Shown: piece by piece, positions 22,285 to 32,909 of the stretch
Layout: the number at the start of each line of letters is the position of its first letter
How positions within the stretch are numbered: position 1 is the stretch's first letter
Origin: Methanobacterium formicicum DSM 3637
GTDB taxonomy: Archaea; Methanobacteriota; Methanobacteria; Methanobacteriales; Methanobacteriaceae
NCBI RefSeq assembly: GCF_000302455.1
Contig: NZ_AMPO01000014.1
Location: forward strand, 1 to 55,063
Length of the DNA stretch: 55,063 bases
Direction of reading: 5' to 3'
Translations under genes and position numbers: made by a program
The notes under the pieces: generated by a model
Told to the model about the DNA's origin: nothing
Databases searched by the model: none
What the model saw: the letters and a program-made list of their open reading frames with translations, nothing else

Positions 22285-23589
22285 ATGGAAATGCCCATAA
22301 CCAAACCATCTATGGTTTCGTATGCTGACGAGCTGGATTTCTCGAAATTAATGGAGGATCTTGCCAGTGATAATAAAAACGGGTTTATTAGAGTTACTTC
22401 ACGTTCAGAAGAAGGATATATTCTTTATAAAAATGGAAAACAGGTAGCTGCTTCTTTTGATAGGTTCTCTAAGCTAGAAGCACTTGAAAAAATAAGTTCT
22501 GCCCTGGGAGTTAAAAATACCTTAATTGAAGTATTTGATGTGGGCCCATCTCAGGTGGACTACCTCCTGGATCTCAACAAACCATACGCCTTTGATGCAG
22601 GGTCCAATGTCTACGATGTAATTGGTGAACTAAAAAAAACAGAAACTCCTGAGAAACCTCAAGAAGAAACTCAAGGGGAACCTCAAGAAGAATCAATATC
22701 TTCTGAAGAACCTGCAGAATCTATATATACTGAAGAACCTGCAGAGAAATTAATAGCTTCTAAAAAAGTTCTAGAGGAAGAGGCATCCTCTGGGAAAGAT
22801 TCAAATGAAAAAATAGTTCCTGGAAATTCTGCAGCGGAGGAAATACCTCCAATACTTGAAGAATCAAGTAAAATAGAAACTACTGTTGATAATTCATCTG
22901 AAGGCGCAGTACTCGTAACTGAGGTTGTCAAGCCACCTGCTGATGAAAAAATTGATTCAGCTTTAAAAGAAGATTTATCATTAACCGAATCTATTAATGA
23001 GCCTAAAATGGATGAAATAAAATCTTCTAATACTCCTGTTGAAATGAGTGAATCTGAAGATTTGATACAGGATAATGTTCTCAAGCCACCGGTTACCGAT
23101 GAAAAAGTAGAAACACCTTCAAAAGTTGAAGATTTCAAGTCCTCAAATGCTCCAAAAGAAGAGGATGAAGCAAAGCCTATTGATCGTTTGGAACTTCTGA
23201 AAAAGTATGGTATTAAAGATGTTCAAGATGATGATGTGGAAAACCTTCTACAATCCTATAAGGGCGGTATCATCGATGATGATGATGATGTAGAAAGAGT
23301 GGAATTAGTCCTGATGAACCTCATTAAAAAATCTGTACTGGGAATTCCTAAAATCAAAGGAACTGAAGTCATGGTTTTCCTTGATAATTACAAAGAACTA
23401 ACTGGAACCATTAACATCATCACTGAATATGAAAGCCAGGGGTTCTTAAACAAAATTATGGGGCAGAGTAGAACTGCCACCAACCTTAGAAGGCAGATCA
23501 TTAACATAGCAGAAATTGCCATTAAAAAGAGCTTCCGACAGTACCCTGAAGTTGTGGAAAAATTCGAGATTAATGTAGAATTCAGTTAA
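22285..23589 (+). CDS. DUF2226 protein with PATAN-like N-terminus and acidic linker
   Basis: 434 residues. The N-terminal ~110 residues (DFSKLMEDLASDNKNGFIRV, then YILYKNGKQVAASFDRFSKL) look like a PATAN/DUF4388-type module that relays signals without enzyme activity. Residues ~115-290 are a Glu/Pro/Ser-rich low-complexity linker with repeats of the EEPAE(S/K) type. The C-terminal ~130 residues start LELLKKYGIKDVQDDDVENL and end in a predicted alpha/beta domain (NLRRQIINIAEIAIKKSFRQ); this is the DUF2226 signature. The function is unknown. It lies between sepF and minD, and its architecture (small domain, acidic linker, compact C-terminus) mirrors the 470-residue Roadblock protein at 8-9 kb. 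The start follows GGGGAG. The end of the gene is duplicated three times in tandem. Confidence 0.82.
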   Translation: MEMPITKPSMVSYADELDFSKLMEDLASDNKNGFIRVTSRSEEGYILYKNGKQVAASFDRFSKLEALEKISSALGVKNTLIEVFDVGPSQVDYLLDLNKPYAFDAGSNVYDVIGELKKTETPEKPQEETQGEPQEESISSEEPAESIYTEEPAEKLIASKKVLEEEASSGKDSNEKIVPGNSAAEEIPPILEESSKIETTVDNSSEGAVLVTEVVKPPADEKIDSALKEDLSLTESINEPKMDEIKSSNTPVEMSESEDLIQDNVLKPPVTDEKVETPSKVEDFKSSNAPKEEDEAKPIDRLELLKKYGIKDVQDDDVENLLQSYKGGIIDDDDDVERVELVLMNLIKKSVLGIPKIKGTEVMVFLDNYKELTGTINIITEYESQGFLNKIMGQSRTATNLRRQIINIAEIAIKKSFRQYPEVVEKFEINVEFS

Positions 23590-23665
23590 GATAACTTATA
23601 AAATATAGAATTTATTTAAGATAATTTATGAAATGTAAAATTTAAGATAATCTTATAAAAATTCG
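23576..23665. repeat. Three ~30-base tandem copies covering the end of the DUF2226 gene
   Basis: Consensus TAGAATTTATTTAAGATAAT, then TTATAAAATA. Copies begin at 23576, 23606 and 23636. The first contains the last codons and the TAA stop at 23587-23589; the others are non-coding. The third is the most diverged. Confidence 0.8.
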
Positions 23666-23732
23666 ATTAAATATGATGGATTTAGATTTTAAGATGAAAA
23701 AAAGTTAAAGTGCAATATCTAGGAGGAATTTG

Positions 23733-24512
23733 ATGACAAGAGTGATAACAGTTGCATCAGGGAAGGGCGGAGTTGGAAAAACAACTATCACTGCAAATTT
23801 AGGTGTAGCCCTGGCTACTTACGGAGAAGAGGTCATAGTTCTGGATGCAGATGTGGCCATGGCTAACCTGGAACTGATCCTGGGGATGGAAGGAAAATCA
23901 GTGACACTGCACGATGTACTCTCTGGAGATGCAGATGTTGAGGATGCTATTTACGAGGGGCCCGGTGGTGTTAAGGTGGTTCCTGCTGGAATATCATTGG
24001 AAGGTCTGCGTAAGATCAAAATGGACCGCCTGGAAAGCGCCCTGGAAATACTCATCGAAAGCGCGGATATTCTCCTTATTGATGCACCTGCCGGGCTGGA
24101 AAAGGATGCACTGGCCGCTATAGCCGCAGCCCAGGAAATGATACTTGTCACCACTCCAGAAGTGCCATCCATCAGTGACGCCCTTAAAACCAAAATAATA
24201 GCCAACCGACTGGGTGTGGATATTCTGGGGGTTGTCATCAACCGAGAACAGCACGATAAAACATTCCTCACCATCAGCGAGATTGAAACCATCCTGGAAG
24301 TACCAGTAATTGCTGTGATCCCTGAAGACAATGAAGTCAGCCGGGCAGCAGCATTCGGTGAACCATTAGTAGTTAAAAACCCTAAATCTCCCACCAGCAA
24401 TGCTATCATGCAACTGGGAGCTGATCTCATTGGTGAAGAGTACCAGCCAATTGAACCAGACAAGAAAGGAGTTATATCCAAACTGGTGGAAGGACTGCTG
24501 GGAAGGAGATAA
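23733..24512 (+). CDS. minD: MinD-type ATPase
   Basis: Deviant-Walker-A ATPase of the MinD/ParA family, 259 residues. Motifs: SGKGGVGKTT at about 8-17, LDADVAMANLEL (switch I) near 37-48, and IDAPAGLEKDAL (Walker B) near 112-123. The C-terminal KKGVISKLVEGLLGRR is an amphipathic membrane-targeting helix. MinD proteins place membrane complexes such as chemoreceptor arrays or division machinery; archaeal MinDs act in cell polarity. The start is the ATG at 23733, six bases after AGGAGG. The next gene is a paralogue 30 bases downstream. Confidence 0.93.
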   Translation: MTRVITVASGKGGVGKTTITANLGVALATYGEEVIVLDADVAMANLELILGMEGKSVTLHDVLSGDADVEDAIYEGPGGVKVVPAGISLEGLRKIKMDRLESALEILIESADILLIDAPAGLEKDALAAIAAAQEMILVTTPEVPSISDALKTKIIANRLGVDILGVVINREQHDKTFLTISEIETILEVPVIAVIPEDNEVSRAAAFGEPLVVKNPKSPTSNAIMQLGADLIGEEYQPIEPDKKGVISKLVEGLLGRR

Positions 24513-24527
24513 AAATTTTAATTTTTA
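24510..24527 (+). repeat. AT-only inverted repeat over the minD stop codon
   Basis: TAAAAATT (24510-24517) and AATTTTTA (24520-24527) are exact reverse complements, and the first three bases are the minD stop. It lies before the ribosome site AAAGGAG of the next gene. It may attenuate or merely reflect AT richness. Confidence 0.45.
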
Positions 24528-24542
24528 CTTTAAAGGAGTAAT

Positions 24543-25337
24543 ATGTCTAGATTTATTGCTCTAGCATCTGGAAAAGGAGGAGTGGGAAGAACATCCCTTA
24601 CTTTTAACTTAGGAGTAGCCCTAAGTCTTTTCGGTGAAGAAGTGGTCATGCTGGATTTGGATCTCATGATGTCCAACATGGATGTAATCACCGGACTTCT
24701 AAATCCAGAAGTAACCCTGCACGACGTCCTAATGCGTGACAAGGCAGTTCAGGACTGTGTCTACCAGGTGAATCAGGGAGCACTGGTAATACCAACCGGA
24801 ATGCACTTTGAAACCCTAAAAACCATTAACCCAAACTACGTATCCTGGAAAAGGATAATGGAAGAAATCTCATCCTATGGTAACATATTCCTCATGGATT
24901 TACCCTCCGGAATTAACTCCAACATATTCGAAGCTCTGCCTGAAGATACTGAAGCCATACTGGTCACTAATTCCACCATGCCTGCAGTTGCCGATGCTTT
25001 GAAGATCAGAATACTTTTAAATGAACTCAACATTGAAATACTTGGCTTTGTTTTAAACATGTGGTACGAGGACAATTTCCTGCTTTCAGTTAATGAAATA
25101 GAATCTATACTGGAAGTACCCATGATCTCTGTTATCTCCTATGACCGGGAGATGGATCGCTCCATAGCACTGGGAAGCTCAGTGATGGAGTTAAACCCTG
25201 CTTCCCCCATAAGTAATGAAATAATGCAACTGGCAGCAGACCTGGTTGGAAAAGAATACAAACCAGTTCAGCCCGATAATGAGGGGATCATGGAACGAAT
25301 CAAGAAGTTTGTGGGTATATTACCCGAGAATAAATAA
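24543..25337 (+). CDS. MinD paralogue with altered Walker A motif
   Basis: Second MinD/ParA-family protein, 264 residues. Its loop reads SGKGGVGRTS: the signature Lys is kept, but the Lys that contacts the phosphates (GKT) is Arg. Switch I is LDLDLMMSNMDV and Walker B is MDLPSGINSNIF, where the usual acid-x-acid is weakened. A C-terminal amphipathic segment (GIMERIKKFVGIL) resembles the membrane helix of MinD. It is probably a non-hydrolysing or slow partner that pairs with the upstream MinD (inference). The start follows AAAGGAG, and the gene is 30 bases from minD, so they share a transcript. Confidence 0.9.
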   Translation: MSRFIALASGKGGVGRTSLTFNLGVALSLFGEEVVMLDLDLMMSNMDVITGLLNPEVTLHDVLMRDKAVQDCVYQVNQGALVIPTGMHFETLKTINPNYVSWKRIMEEISSYGNIFLMDLPSGINSNIFEALPEDTEAILVTNSTMPAVADALKIRILLNELNIEILGFVLNMWYEDNFLLSVNEIESILEVPMISVISYDREMDRSIALGSSVMELNPASPISNEIMQLAADLVGKEYKPVQPDNEGIMERIKKFVGILPENK

Positions 25338-25440
25338 CCCTGACTTCTTAAGACTTTCTTTTTAAAAATTACTCCGACCTCCTAACATTTTCTTTTTAAA
25401 AATAACCCAACTCTTCTCAAGACTTGATTTTTTAAAAAAT
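25338..25440. repeat. Three degenerate ~34-base repeats after the MinD paralogue
   Basis: Units begin at about 25338, 25374 and 25407. Each pairs a CY-rich half (such as ACTTCTTAAGACTT) with a TTTCTTTTTAAAAAT half. The T-runs within the units probably end the minD transcript. Confidence 0.55.
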
Positions 25441-25474
25441 GGAAAAAATTAAATAAAAAAATATAATTCTTCTT

Positions 25475-25529
25475 AAGAAACCATAGAACTTTTAAAAACC
25501 ATAAGATGGTTTCTTCTTTTAGAAACCAT
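25475..25529 (-). terminator. Hairpin containing the stop codon, in repeated context, at the end of the TatD-like gene
   Basis: On the minus strand ATGGTTTCT (25529-25521) pairs perfectly with AGAAACCAT (25514-25506), nine pairs with a six-base loop. The TAA stop (25521-25519) sits at the stem-loop border. The unit TATGGTTTYTAAAAG is repeated twice more to about 25475, and a T-rich tract follows. Confidence 0.65.
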
Positions 25530-26286
25530 AAAAATTGGCTGCATTCTTTTGGGATAACATTTCTATCTTTTCGTCATCCCAACCTGCCATTTTAAGTTGG
25601 TGGACAGTTTTAGGAACAGATAATGGGTCTGATGGGGATGAACTCATGTCACTATCCAGCATAAACTTTTCAGGACCGTATTCATCAAATGTTCCTTCCA
25701 AAAGTTCAACCGCTTCTTGGGGGGTCATTTTTTGTGGCTGCACTGTGATTCCCAGCATTCCCTCAAAATCCTCCAACAGGTCAATGATGGATGTATCCAC
25801 ATGGTCCACCACTACAAGGGACGGATCAATGCTACTGTGGATTATGGAGAGAGTTTTAATGGTAATTTCCCTTTTATTCCTTCGGGGAGTGTGCACAGCC
25901 ACCTTCATATCCAGCTCATCGGCCATCTTAAGCTGGGTTCTGAACACTTCCCTTTCAATATTAGAAGCAGTTTCAAGACCAACTTCTCCAAGGGCAATCA
26001 CTTCTTCCTGGTCCAGGAACCATGGCAGCTTTCGAAGTACCAGTTTGTAATCCTGACATATGCTCCGGGGGTGAAGCCCCAGAGCTGCTTTTAAGGTCAA
26101 ACCATTACTTTTAGCCCTTTTAAAATCGTTATCCAGTATACGGTGGAAGTGGTCCAGTACAACTGCCGAAGTGGTCATCCTCATGGGATCATGAGCCAGT
26201 GTAAGAGCAGATTCTATCCCAGCAACAGCCATTGTCTCAAAGTCTTCGTAAGGCCTGCAATCAGCATGTATATGTGCGTCTATCAT
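25519..26286 (-). CDS. TatD-like metal-dependent hydrolase
   Basis: A 255-residue amidohydrolase-fold protein of the TatD group found in methanogens. Metal ligands seen: IDAHIHADCR at the N-terminus (HxH), ALGEVGLE near 97-104 (Glu), VAVHTPRRNK near 132, VVDHVD near 158, and MLDSDMSSSPSD near 210 (Asp). TatD enzymes are 3'-5' exonucleases or esterases; the substrate of this archaeal branch is unknown. Upstream ribosome site is weak. It is single, convergent with the minD pair. Confidence 0.87.
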   Translation of the reverse strand: MIDAHIHADCRPYEDFETMAVAGIESALTLAHDPMRMTTSAVVLDHFHRILDNDFKRAKSNGLTLKAALGLHPRSICQDYKLVLRKLPWFLDQEEVIALGEVGLETASNIEREVFRTQLKMADELDMKVAVHTPRRNKREITIKTLSIIHSSIDPSLVVVDHVDTSIIDLLEDFEGMLGITVQPQKMTPQEAVELLEGTFDEYGPEKFMLDSDMSSSPSDPLSVPKTVHQLKMAGWDDEKIEMLSQKNAANFYGF

Positions 26287-26526
26287 ACCAGTTCAACTCC
26301 AACATCTTTCACGGTTTTCATCTGTATTGTTAACAATCCAGTTACTAAATCATCCAATGATTAATTATCTCAATCCACAATTTAATTATCTAAAATTAAT
26401 TAAGAGGTTTAACCTTATAGTATTATGGAGTTTTATTATGGATTTTTTAAAATTCTATTTTTTGACACTACTGTAAATGTGTAATGGATGTAGAAATATC
26501 CAAAAAGCTACCTTGAAAAAATAATT

Positions 26527-26557
26527 AAAAAAAGAGTGAAATTAAGACATAAATTGT

Positions 26558-26568
<11 letters not shown>
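26527..26568 (-). terminator. Long hairpin with stop codon and T-run after glyS
   Basis: On the minus strand the arms GTGA-ATT-AGACA and TGTCT-AAT-TCAC form twelve pairs interrupted by two single mismatches, with a five-base loop (26568 to 26536). Seven T follow. The TAG stop of glyS (26560-26558) is in the first arm. Confidence 0.65.
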
Positions 26569-28279
<1,711 letters not shown>

Positions 28280-28324
28280 TTATATCCTCTCAAATTTCCT
28301 CAAATTAGGATAATTTTTTAAATA

Positions 28325-28364
28325 GTATTAAATTAATTTTACCGTATTAAATTAAAGTAATTTT
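28325..28364. repeat. Direct repeat spanning the end of dcd
   Basis: GTATTAAATTAATTTT at 28325-28340 and GTATTAAATTAA, then AGTAATTTT, at 28344-28364. The second copy includes the last codons and the stop of dcd. The two differ by a four-base insertion. Confidence 0.5.
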
Positions 28365-28960
28365 GTCTGTTTACGGTCCCTGATCTCATAATCCTGCTTG
28401 ATTTTACTGGTAACCGGTTTATCCTGCCCCATATATTTACTATCCCTTTCTGGATGGCCGTAAGGACGTAAAGATGGGCTGGTCATGGTTTCAAATACTA
28501 TCTGGCAGACCCTCTGGCCAGTGTAAAGGGCAACTGGCATTTTGCCAATGTTTGAAATTTCCAGGGTGATTTTCCCCTCAAATCCAGGGTCAATATAACC
28601 TGCAGTAACGTGCATGGTGATTCCCAGACGTCCCATTGAGGAACGCCCCTCCACACGTGCCACCAGATTATCAGGGAGTTTAACAGCTTCATAGGTTGTG
28701 GCCAGTGCAAATTCACCAGGATGTATGATAAATGCCTCTCCCTTATCCAGATGGAATGATTCCATGTATGATTCCAGGTCAGACTTGTCCAGGGGGTCAA
28801 TGCATGGCTTTCTGATTATGCGAAAACCTTTAAATTCATTCCCAATCCTGAGGTCCACAGATGATGGTTGAATCTGCCGGGCTGGATCTTCCAACGGTTC
28901 TATGATAATTTTTCCTTCATCTAAATATTTTATGATATCCTGATCACTTAAAATAGCCAT
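28352..28960 (-). CDS. dcd: dCTP deaminase
   Basis: Trimeric dUTPase-fold enzyme of 202 residues. Conserved pieces: ILSDQDIIKYLDEGKI at the start, QPSSVDLRIGNEF near 31-43, HPGEFALATTYE near 80-91, VEGRSSMGRLGI near 104-115, then YIDPGFEGKITLEISN with the catalytic Glu, and GQRVCQIVFE. Close methanogen homologues both deaminate dCTP and hydrolyse dUTP to dUMP; the size and the C-terminal extension fit that bifunctional form, but the split cannot be decided here. The start follows GAGGAT. It lies just upstream of glyS on the same strand, 73 bases apart. Confidence 0.93.
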   Translation of the reverse strand: MAILSDQDIIKYLDEGKIIIEPLEDPARQIQPSSVDLRIGNEFKGFRIIRKPCIDPLDKSDLESYMESFHLDKGEAFIIHPGEFALATTYEAVKLPDNLVARVEGRSSMGRLGITMHVTAGYIDPGFEGKITLEISNIGKMPVALYTGQRVCQIVFETMTSPSLRPYGHPERDSKYMGQDKPVTSKIKQDYEIRDRKQTKLL

Positions 28961-29204
28961 TTTATCCTCATTCTCCCTTTTTAGTTTCTGGTTATCATTA
29001 TTTTTAGTTTAAGTTTACAATTTACACAGAAATTATTAACATGAGATTTTAAGGTCTATAAAATTATGGAATTATTAACCCTATTGAAATTGTTAAATAA
29101 ACTATTCTGGATTATAACCACTTAAAATTATTTGGATTTTGATAAATTAAATTATTTCTAAACCAATTAAACTATTTATGAATATTAATTCTGAATATTA
29201 AATT

Positions 29205-29900
29205 TTATTCAACCCTCTCTTTAATCCTTCGAAACATTCCCCTAAGGGTGTGTGCTTCTCTTCCAGATATAAATGCTCTTCCCAGTACTCTCCTGAAGAC
29301 CGTGGATGCATTCTTTTTTTTATGCGCTGGATAGTCCAGGTGATCCAGCACTTCATCCATACATTCAATTAAGCCCTGTTTTTCGGTTAAAGATGCTTCA
29401 TCCAGGTCTTCCACAGGATAAGTTTTCTCAGTTTTAAACAGTTCGTAAAATATAATGGCCGCAGCATGGGTCACATTGAGGACTGGATAAGCATCATGGG
29501 TGGGAATTGAGACTACAACATCACAAAGTTCTAATTCCTTGTTAGTGAGACCATCACCCTCTCTTCCCATTATCAATGCAATATCTCCATTCACATTCAA
29601 TGATTGGGCCAGATTATCAGGGGTTACTGCAATACGGGGGAGATTATAACTTCCACCCGCATTCCCGGTAGTTCCCACTGCAAAATCAATCTCTTTAATT
29701 TTGAGGAATTCTGCCAGGGAATCATATTCCTGGCGATTGGAGACGATTTCACGGGCGTGCATGGCCTTGTAATATGAATCATTTTCCAGTGGGCAGGGAT
29801 TTATAAGCACCATCTGGTATAAACCGAAATTTTTCATGGTCCGTGCCAGGAACCCAATATTGCCAGGAGTTTCTGGCTCCACAAAAACCACATAAATCAT
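29205..29900 (-). CDS. trmJ: TrmJ-like tRNA 2'-O-methyltransferase (SPOUT/SpoU)
   Basis: A 231-residue SPOUT knotted methyltransferase. Motifs: FVEPETPGNIGFLARTMKNF at the start (motif 1), DIALIMGREGDGLTNKELEL near 108-127 (motif 2), and VSIPTHDAYPVLNVTHAAAI near 131-150 (motif 3). This order and the C-terminal helical domain fit TrmJ, which methylates the ribose of nucleotide 32 in the tRNA anticodon loop using S-adenosylmethionine. The archaeal enzyme usually prefers cytidine. Single gene by spacing. Confidence 0.9.
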   Translation of the reverse strand: MIYVVFVEPETPGNIGFLARTMKNFGLYQMVLINPCPLENDSYYKAMHAREIVSNRQEYDSLAEFLKIKEIDFAVGTTGNAGGSYNLPRIAVTPDNLAQSLNVNGDIALIMGREGDGLTNKELELCDVVVSIPTHDAYPVLNVTHAAAIIFYELFKTEKTYPVEDLDEASLTEKQGLIECMDEVLDHLDYPAHKKKNASTVFRRVLGRAFISGREAHTLRGMFRRIKERVE

Positions 29901-30077
29901 GTATATCCCTAATCAATCCTTTTTTTTGTTTTAATCTGTTTAAAATTCTTTTTTTTAATTTTAACCTTTTTAATTTTATTCGGATATTTTTTTTAGAATT
30001 TTTTTAATCAGATTCTCTCACTTAATTTAATCTGGATTCGCTATTTGAATAATCTTTATCTGGTGTAAATCCAGTTT

Positions 30078-31610
30078 TCATTTTTCGTATGCCTTTTCCA
30101 GGAGTTTGAGTATGTTCATAACTTCCAGGTCCATCCCTTCCTTCTCCAGAGAAGCCCTGATGTTATTTTCACAGAATGGGCAAATGGTGATCACTGCATC
30201 CACGTCCAGTTTTTCTATCATCTTAGCCTTGGCACTGCCCAGTGCGGCTGCTATTTCTGGTTTACCAGATCTTACACCACCACCAGCGCCACAACACTGG
30301 TCAGGAACTTCCATCTCCACGAATTCAAGGCCCTTAATGTTTTCGAGAATCTTACGGGGTTCATCCCGAATGCCCTGACCCCTTACAAGGTGGCAGGGGT
30401 CGTGGTAGGTGACTTTCATGTCCACTGGTTTCATGTCTTCGGTGTTAAGTTTATCTGCCAGATATTCACTGATATCCATCACATTAAAGCTGGTACCGTA
30501 CTGGGGGTAATCCTTTTTAAGGGTGGCTCCACAACCAGCACAGACAGTGATGATGGTATCGTAACCTTCAAAGGCCTTAGTATTCTTTTCAACCAGCTTT
30601 GCAACAGCATCAGTTTGCCCGGTTCGAATAAGGGGAGAACCACAGCAGACCTGTTGGCTGGGCACATCCACAATAACATCATGGTTATTTAAAACATCCA
30701 AAAGGGCCACCCCAATATCTGGGAGGCGGTAGTCCATTAAGCAGCCAGTGAAGAGTGCAATTTTTTCTTTCCCGTTATTTTTATCCTTATCGACTGCTTT
30801 TACGTTTTCTTTTACACTTTGAGAGTTAACTGCTTTTATGAAACCTTCCCTCATTGGCCCTTCAGTTGGGGGTTCTACTGATCTTCCAGTTTTTTCAATA
30901 AGCTCCCTAACTTCACGATGGGGTGGTAAGGGTCCAATACCCTCCTGACAGGCTATTTCCCTTAACTTTTCAATGGCTCCACCGAAGGTGTTTATTTCTT
31001 TAGGACAGACTTCCACACACTTAGAACAGGATGTGCAGCAGTAAAGTCCCTCATCAAATCCTTCTTCTGCCCGATCCAAGCAGTCCCTTGGATCCAGGGC
31101 AAACTTGGACAGGTAACGCATAAAATAGGGTCCTGCAAATTCATCATTAACCTTTAATACTGGACAGGCGGATAAACAGGAGTAACAGTCAATACAGCTC
31201 CTTAATTTCTTGGTGTTGGTAAGTTCTTCTGGATCTAAAACTGCAGGACACTCACTGATTCCGCACTCATCCTCCAGAAAAAGACCCATATCCTTCACTT
31301 TACTGTCCATTGTGCTCCTATCCACAACCAGGTCCTTAATAACCGGTAAATTGATAGGTTCGATTACATCTTCATCTTTTATTTCTCTTTTACATGCCAG
31401 GGCCATTTCTCCATTGACTTTAACAGCACAGGAACCACACTGACCCGCCCGACAGGAACAGCGGTAGGCAATATCAGCCTGATGATGCTGATTGATGTAG
31501 TTTAAAGCATCCAAGACTTTCATCTTCTCCTTCTTTTCAACAGAATAAGATTCAGGGTAGGGTTCTTCATCCTCTGAAGGCTGATAACGCATAACAGTTA
31601 TATTTATCAT
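30078..31610 (-). CDS. tfrB: Thiol:fumarate reductase subunit B
   Basis: Couples fumarate reduction to oxidation of coenzyme M and coenzyme B thiols. About 510 residues. An N-terminal [2Fe-2S] domain (CSCRAGQCGSCAVKV near 52-66) is followed by two [4Fe-4S] motifs (CIDCYSCLSACP and CTSCSKCVEVCP). The C-terminal half carries two CCG domains as in HdrB: GCLMDYRLPD, VCCGSPLIRTG, VCAGCGATLKKDYP and the second HDPCHLVRG, QCCGAGGG, CPFCENN. I start at the ATG at 31610, with GGAG six bases upstream; a TTG at 31622 is less well placed. The flavoprotein TfrA is not in this window, as is common for this pair. Confidence 0.92.
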   Translation of the reverse strand: MINITVMRYQPSEDEEPYPESYSVEKKEKMKVLDALNYINQHHQADIAYRCSCRAGQCGSCAVKVNGEMALACKREIKDEDVIEPINLPVIKDLVVDRSTMDSKVKDMGLFLEDECGISECPAVLDPEELTNTKKLRSCIDCYSCLSACPVLKVNDEFAGPYFMRYLSKFALDPRDCLDRAEEGFDEGLYCCTSCSKCVEVCPKEINTFGGAIEKLREIACQEGIGPLPPHREVRELIEKTGRSVEPPTEGPMREGFIKAVNSQSVKENVKAVDKDKNNGKEKIALFTGCLMDYRLPDIGVALLDVLNNHDVIVDVPSQQVCCGSPLIRTGQTDAVAKLVEKNTKAFEGYDTIITVCAGCGATLKKDYPQYGTSFNVMDISEYLADKLNTEDMKPVDMKVTYHDPCHLVRGQGIRDEPRKILENIKGLEFVEMEVPDQCCGAGGGVRSGKPEIAAALGSAKAKMIEKLDVDAVITICPFCENNIRASLEKEGMDLEVMNILKLLEKAYEK

Positions 31611-31999
31611 TTCCATCTCCAATATGATTTAAATCTCTTTTTCGTTATTTAAATCTCTTTTAAATTTCTAAATCTTTTATGATTTTTAAATAGTGTTTAA
31701 ATTTTAAAAAATTATATTTTCAGATTCTAATCTGTTTAACCTGTTTTTTTTAGTTTATACAACATTTAATCAGGATCCATCATAACTCAAATTTGGATTG
31801 AGATTAAAATAGAATCAATAATATTAGGCATTATTCCTATAAAAAATTATTATAAAAAATATATGTTTTCTGAAATTTACAGAAAATCATTTAAAAAATA
31901 TTGTTATAAAAATGATTGTCATTGTTATAAAAATGATTGTCATTGTTATAAAAATGATTGTATCAAGCTAAATCCACTTTGATAAATTTTGTGGGACTG
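31611..31999. other. Intergenic spacer, 389 bases, with a 21-base tandem repeat
   Basis: AT-rich upstream region of tfrB. The only distinct structure is the repeat at 31900-31961. No coding frame was seen. Confidence 0.55.
31900..31961. repeat. Three copies of a 21-base tandem repeat
   Basis: ATTGTTATAAAAATGATTGTC at 31900 is one base over the display limit, so the core is given as TTGTTATAAAAATGATTGT. Copies start at 31900, 31921 and 31942 and are identical except for the last base. They lie about 40 bases downstream of the YgjP-like gene stop (minus strand). Confidence 0.95.
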
Positions 32000-32554
32000 T
32001 TAATTTAAATCCTTCACCAAAAACCAGTAAATAGCCAGTTCATTTTCAAATTTCTTATAATCAGGGTAAGTTAGGGAAACCAGATTCCAGTAGTGTTTGT
32101 CATGTTTTCTTACCTTGATATGACACACTTCATGGTGCACCACATATCTGATGAGGCTTTCCGGTAAGTATCTAAGGCGAGTATTAAAGTTCACATTTCC
32201 TGATGAACTACAACTTCCCCAACGGGTTTTCATACGGCGGAAAGTCACATTATTCACCGGTGAACCCATTTCACTGGATATTTCAGCCACCAGTAACTTA
32301 ACCAGTTCCCGGAATTCGTGTTCACTGCGAGTTAAATCCAGTTTTCTGTTTTCAGACTCTTTTTTCAACGTATTTATCCGTGATATTTTCTGATAAACCC
32401 ATTTTTCATGTTTTCGAATTAGACCCTGATAATCTTCAGCTCCAATTGGCATGATAAGGTTGAGATCACCGTTTTTAATCTCTAAACGGGCATATTTCAC
32501 TTTCCTGTGGAAAACATGGCACTGGACCTCAATGTCCTGAATTTTAATCTTCAT
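32000..32554 (-). CDS. YgjP-like zinc metallopeptidase (DUF45)
   Basis: A 184-residue protein of the YgjP/DUF45 family. The zinc site is VVHHEVCHIKVRKHDKHYW (about 139-157), an HExxH motif with a third His 12 residues on. The family signature RRMKTRWGSCSSSGNVNFN stands at about 106-124. Residues 1-40 form the usual N-terminal beta-domain. The catalytic activity has not been shown for most members; the HExxH and WGSC residues are intact. Ribosome site weak. Single gene, followed by a tandem repeat. Confidence 0.9.
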   Translation of the reverse strand: MKIKIQDIEVQCHVFHRKVKYARLEIKNGDLNLIMPIGAEDYQGLIRKHEKWVYQKISRINTLKKESENRKLDLTRSEHEFRELVKLLVAEISSEMGSPVNNVTFRRMKTRWGSCSSSGNVNFNTRLRYLPESLIRYVVHHEVCHIKVRKHDKHYWNLVSLTYPDYKKFENELAIYWFLVKDLN

Positions 32555-32909
32555 CAGAGTTAATTATAATACAACCTTCAAATAATCTTTTATCCGGAAT
32601 TATTTCTTGTCCAGAAATAGTGAGTTTTAGTCTTTAGGAAGATCTTCACTCTTTTAATTTAGTTTTACTATTTTAATTTAGTTTTTCACTTTCCAATCCG
32701 ATCATCACTAACTCAATTATACCTAGTAGAATCAATTTAAAAAAACCTAAATCTAAATATAGCAGATATTCAAACTTAATATAAGAATCTATATATTTTT
32801 TCATATAGCTATTCTAACCTTATAATTCAATATATCTGTATTTAACTGCTTAATTGGATATTAACCATTAGATGTATTAAACATCATTTTATCTTCAAGG
32901 AAGTATACC
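32555..32909. other. Intergenic spacer upstream of iorA, 355 bases
   Basis: Divergent promoter region. It has a 19-base-period direct repeat of TTTTAATTTAGTTTT near 32652-32686. A TATA-like CTATATATT at 32789-32797 lies in the inverted repeat CTATAT...ATATAG (32789-32808), about 110 bases before iorA. No coding frame was seen. Confidence 0.5.

Noticed and set aside
30078..31610. tfrB without tfrA nearby
   Set aside because: The two subunits are known to be encoded at separate places in Methanobacteriales, so this is not unusual.
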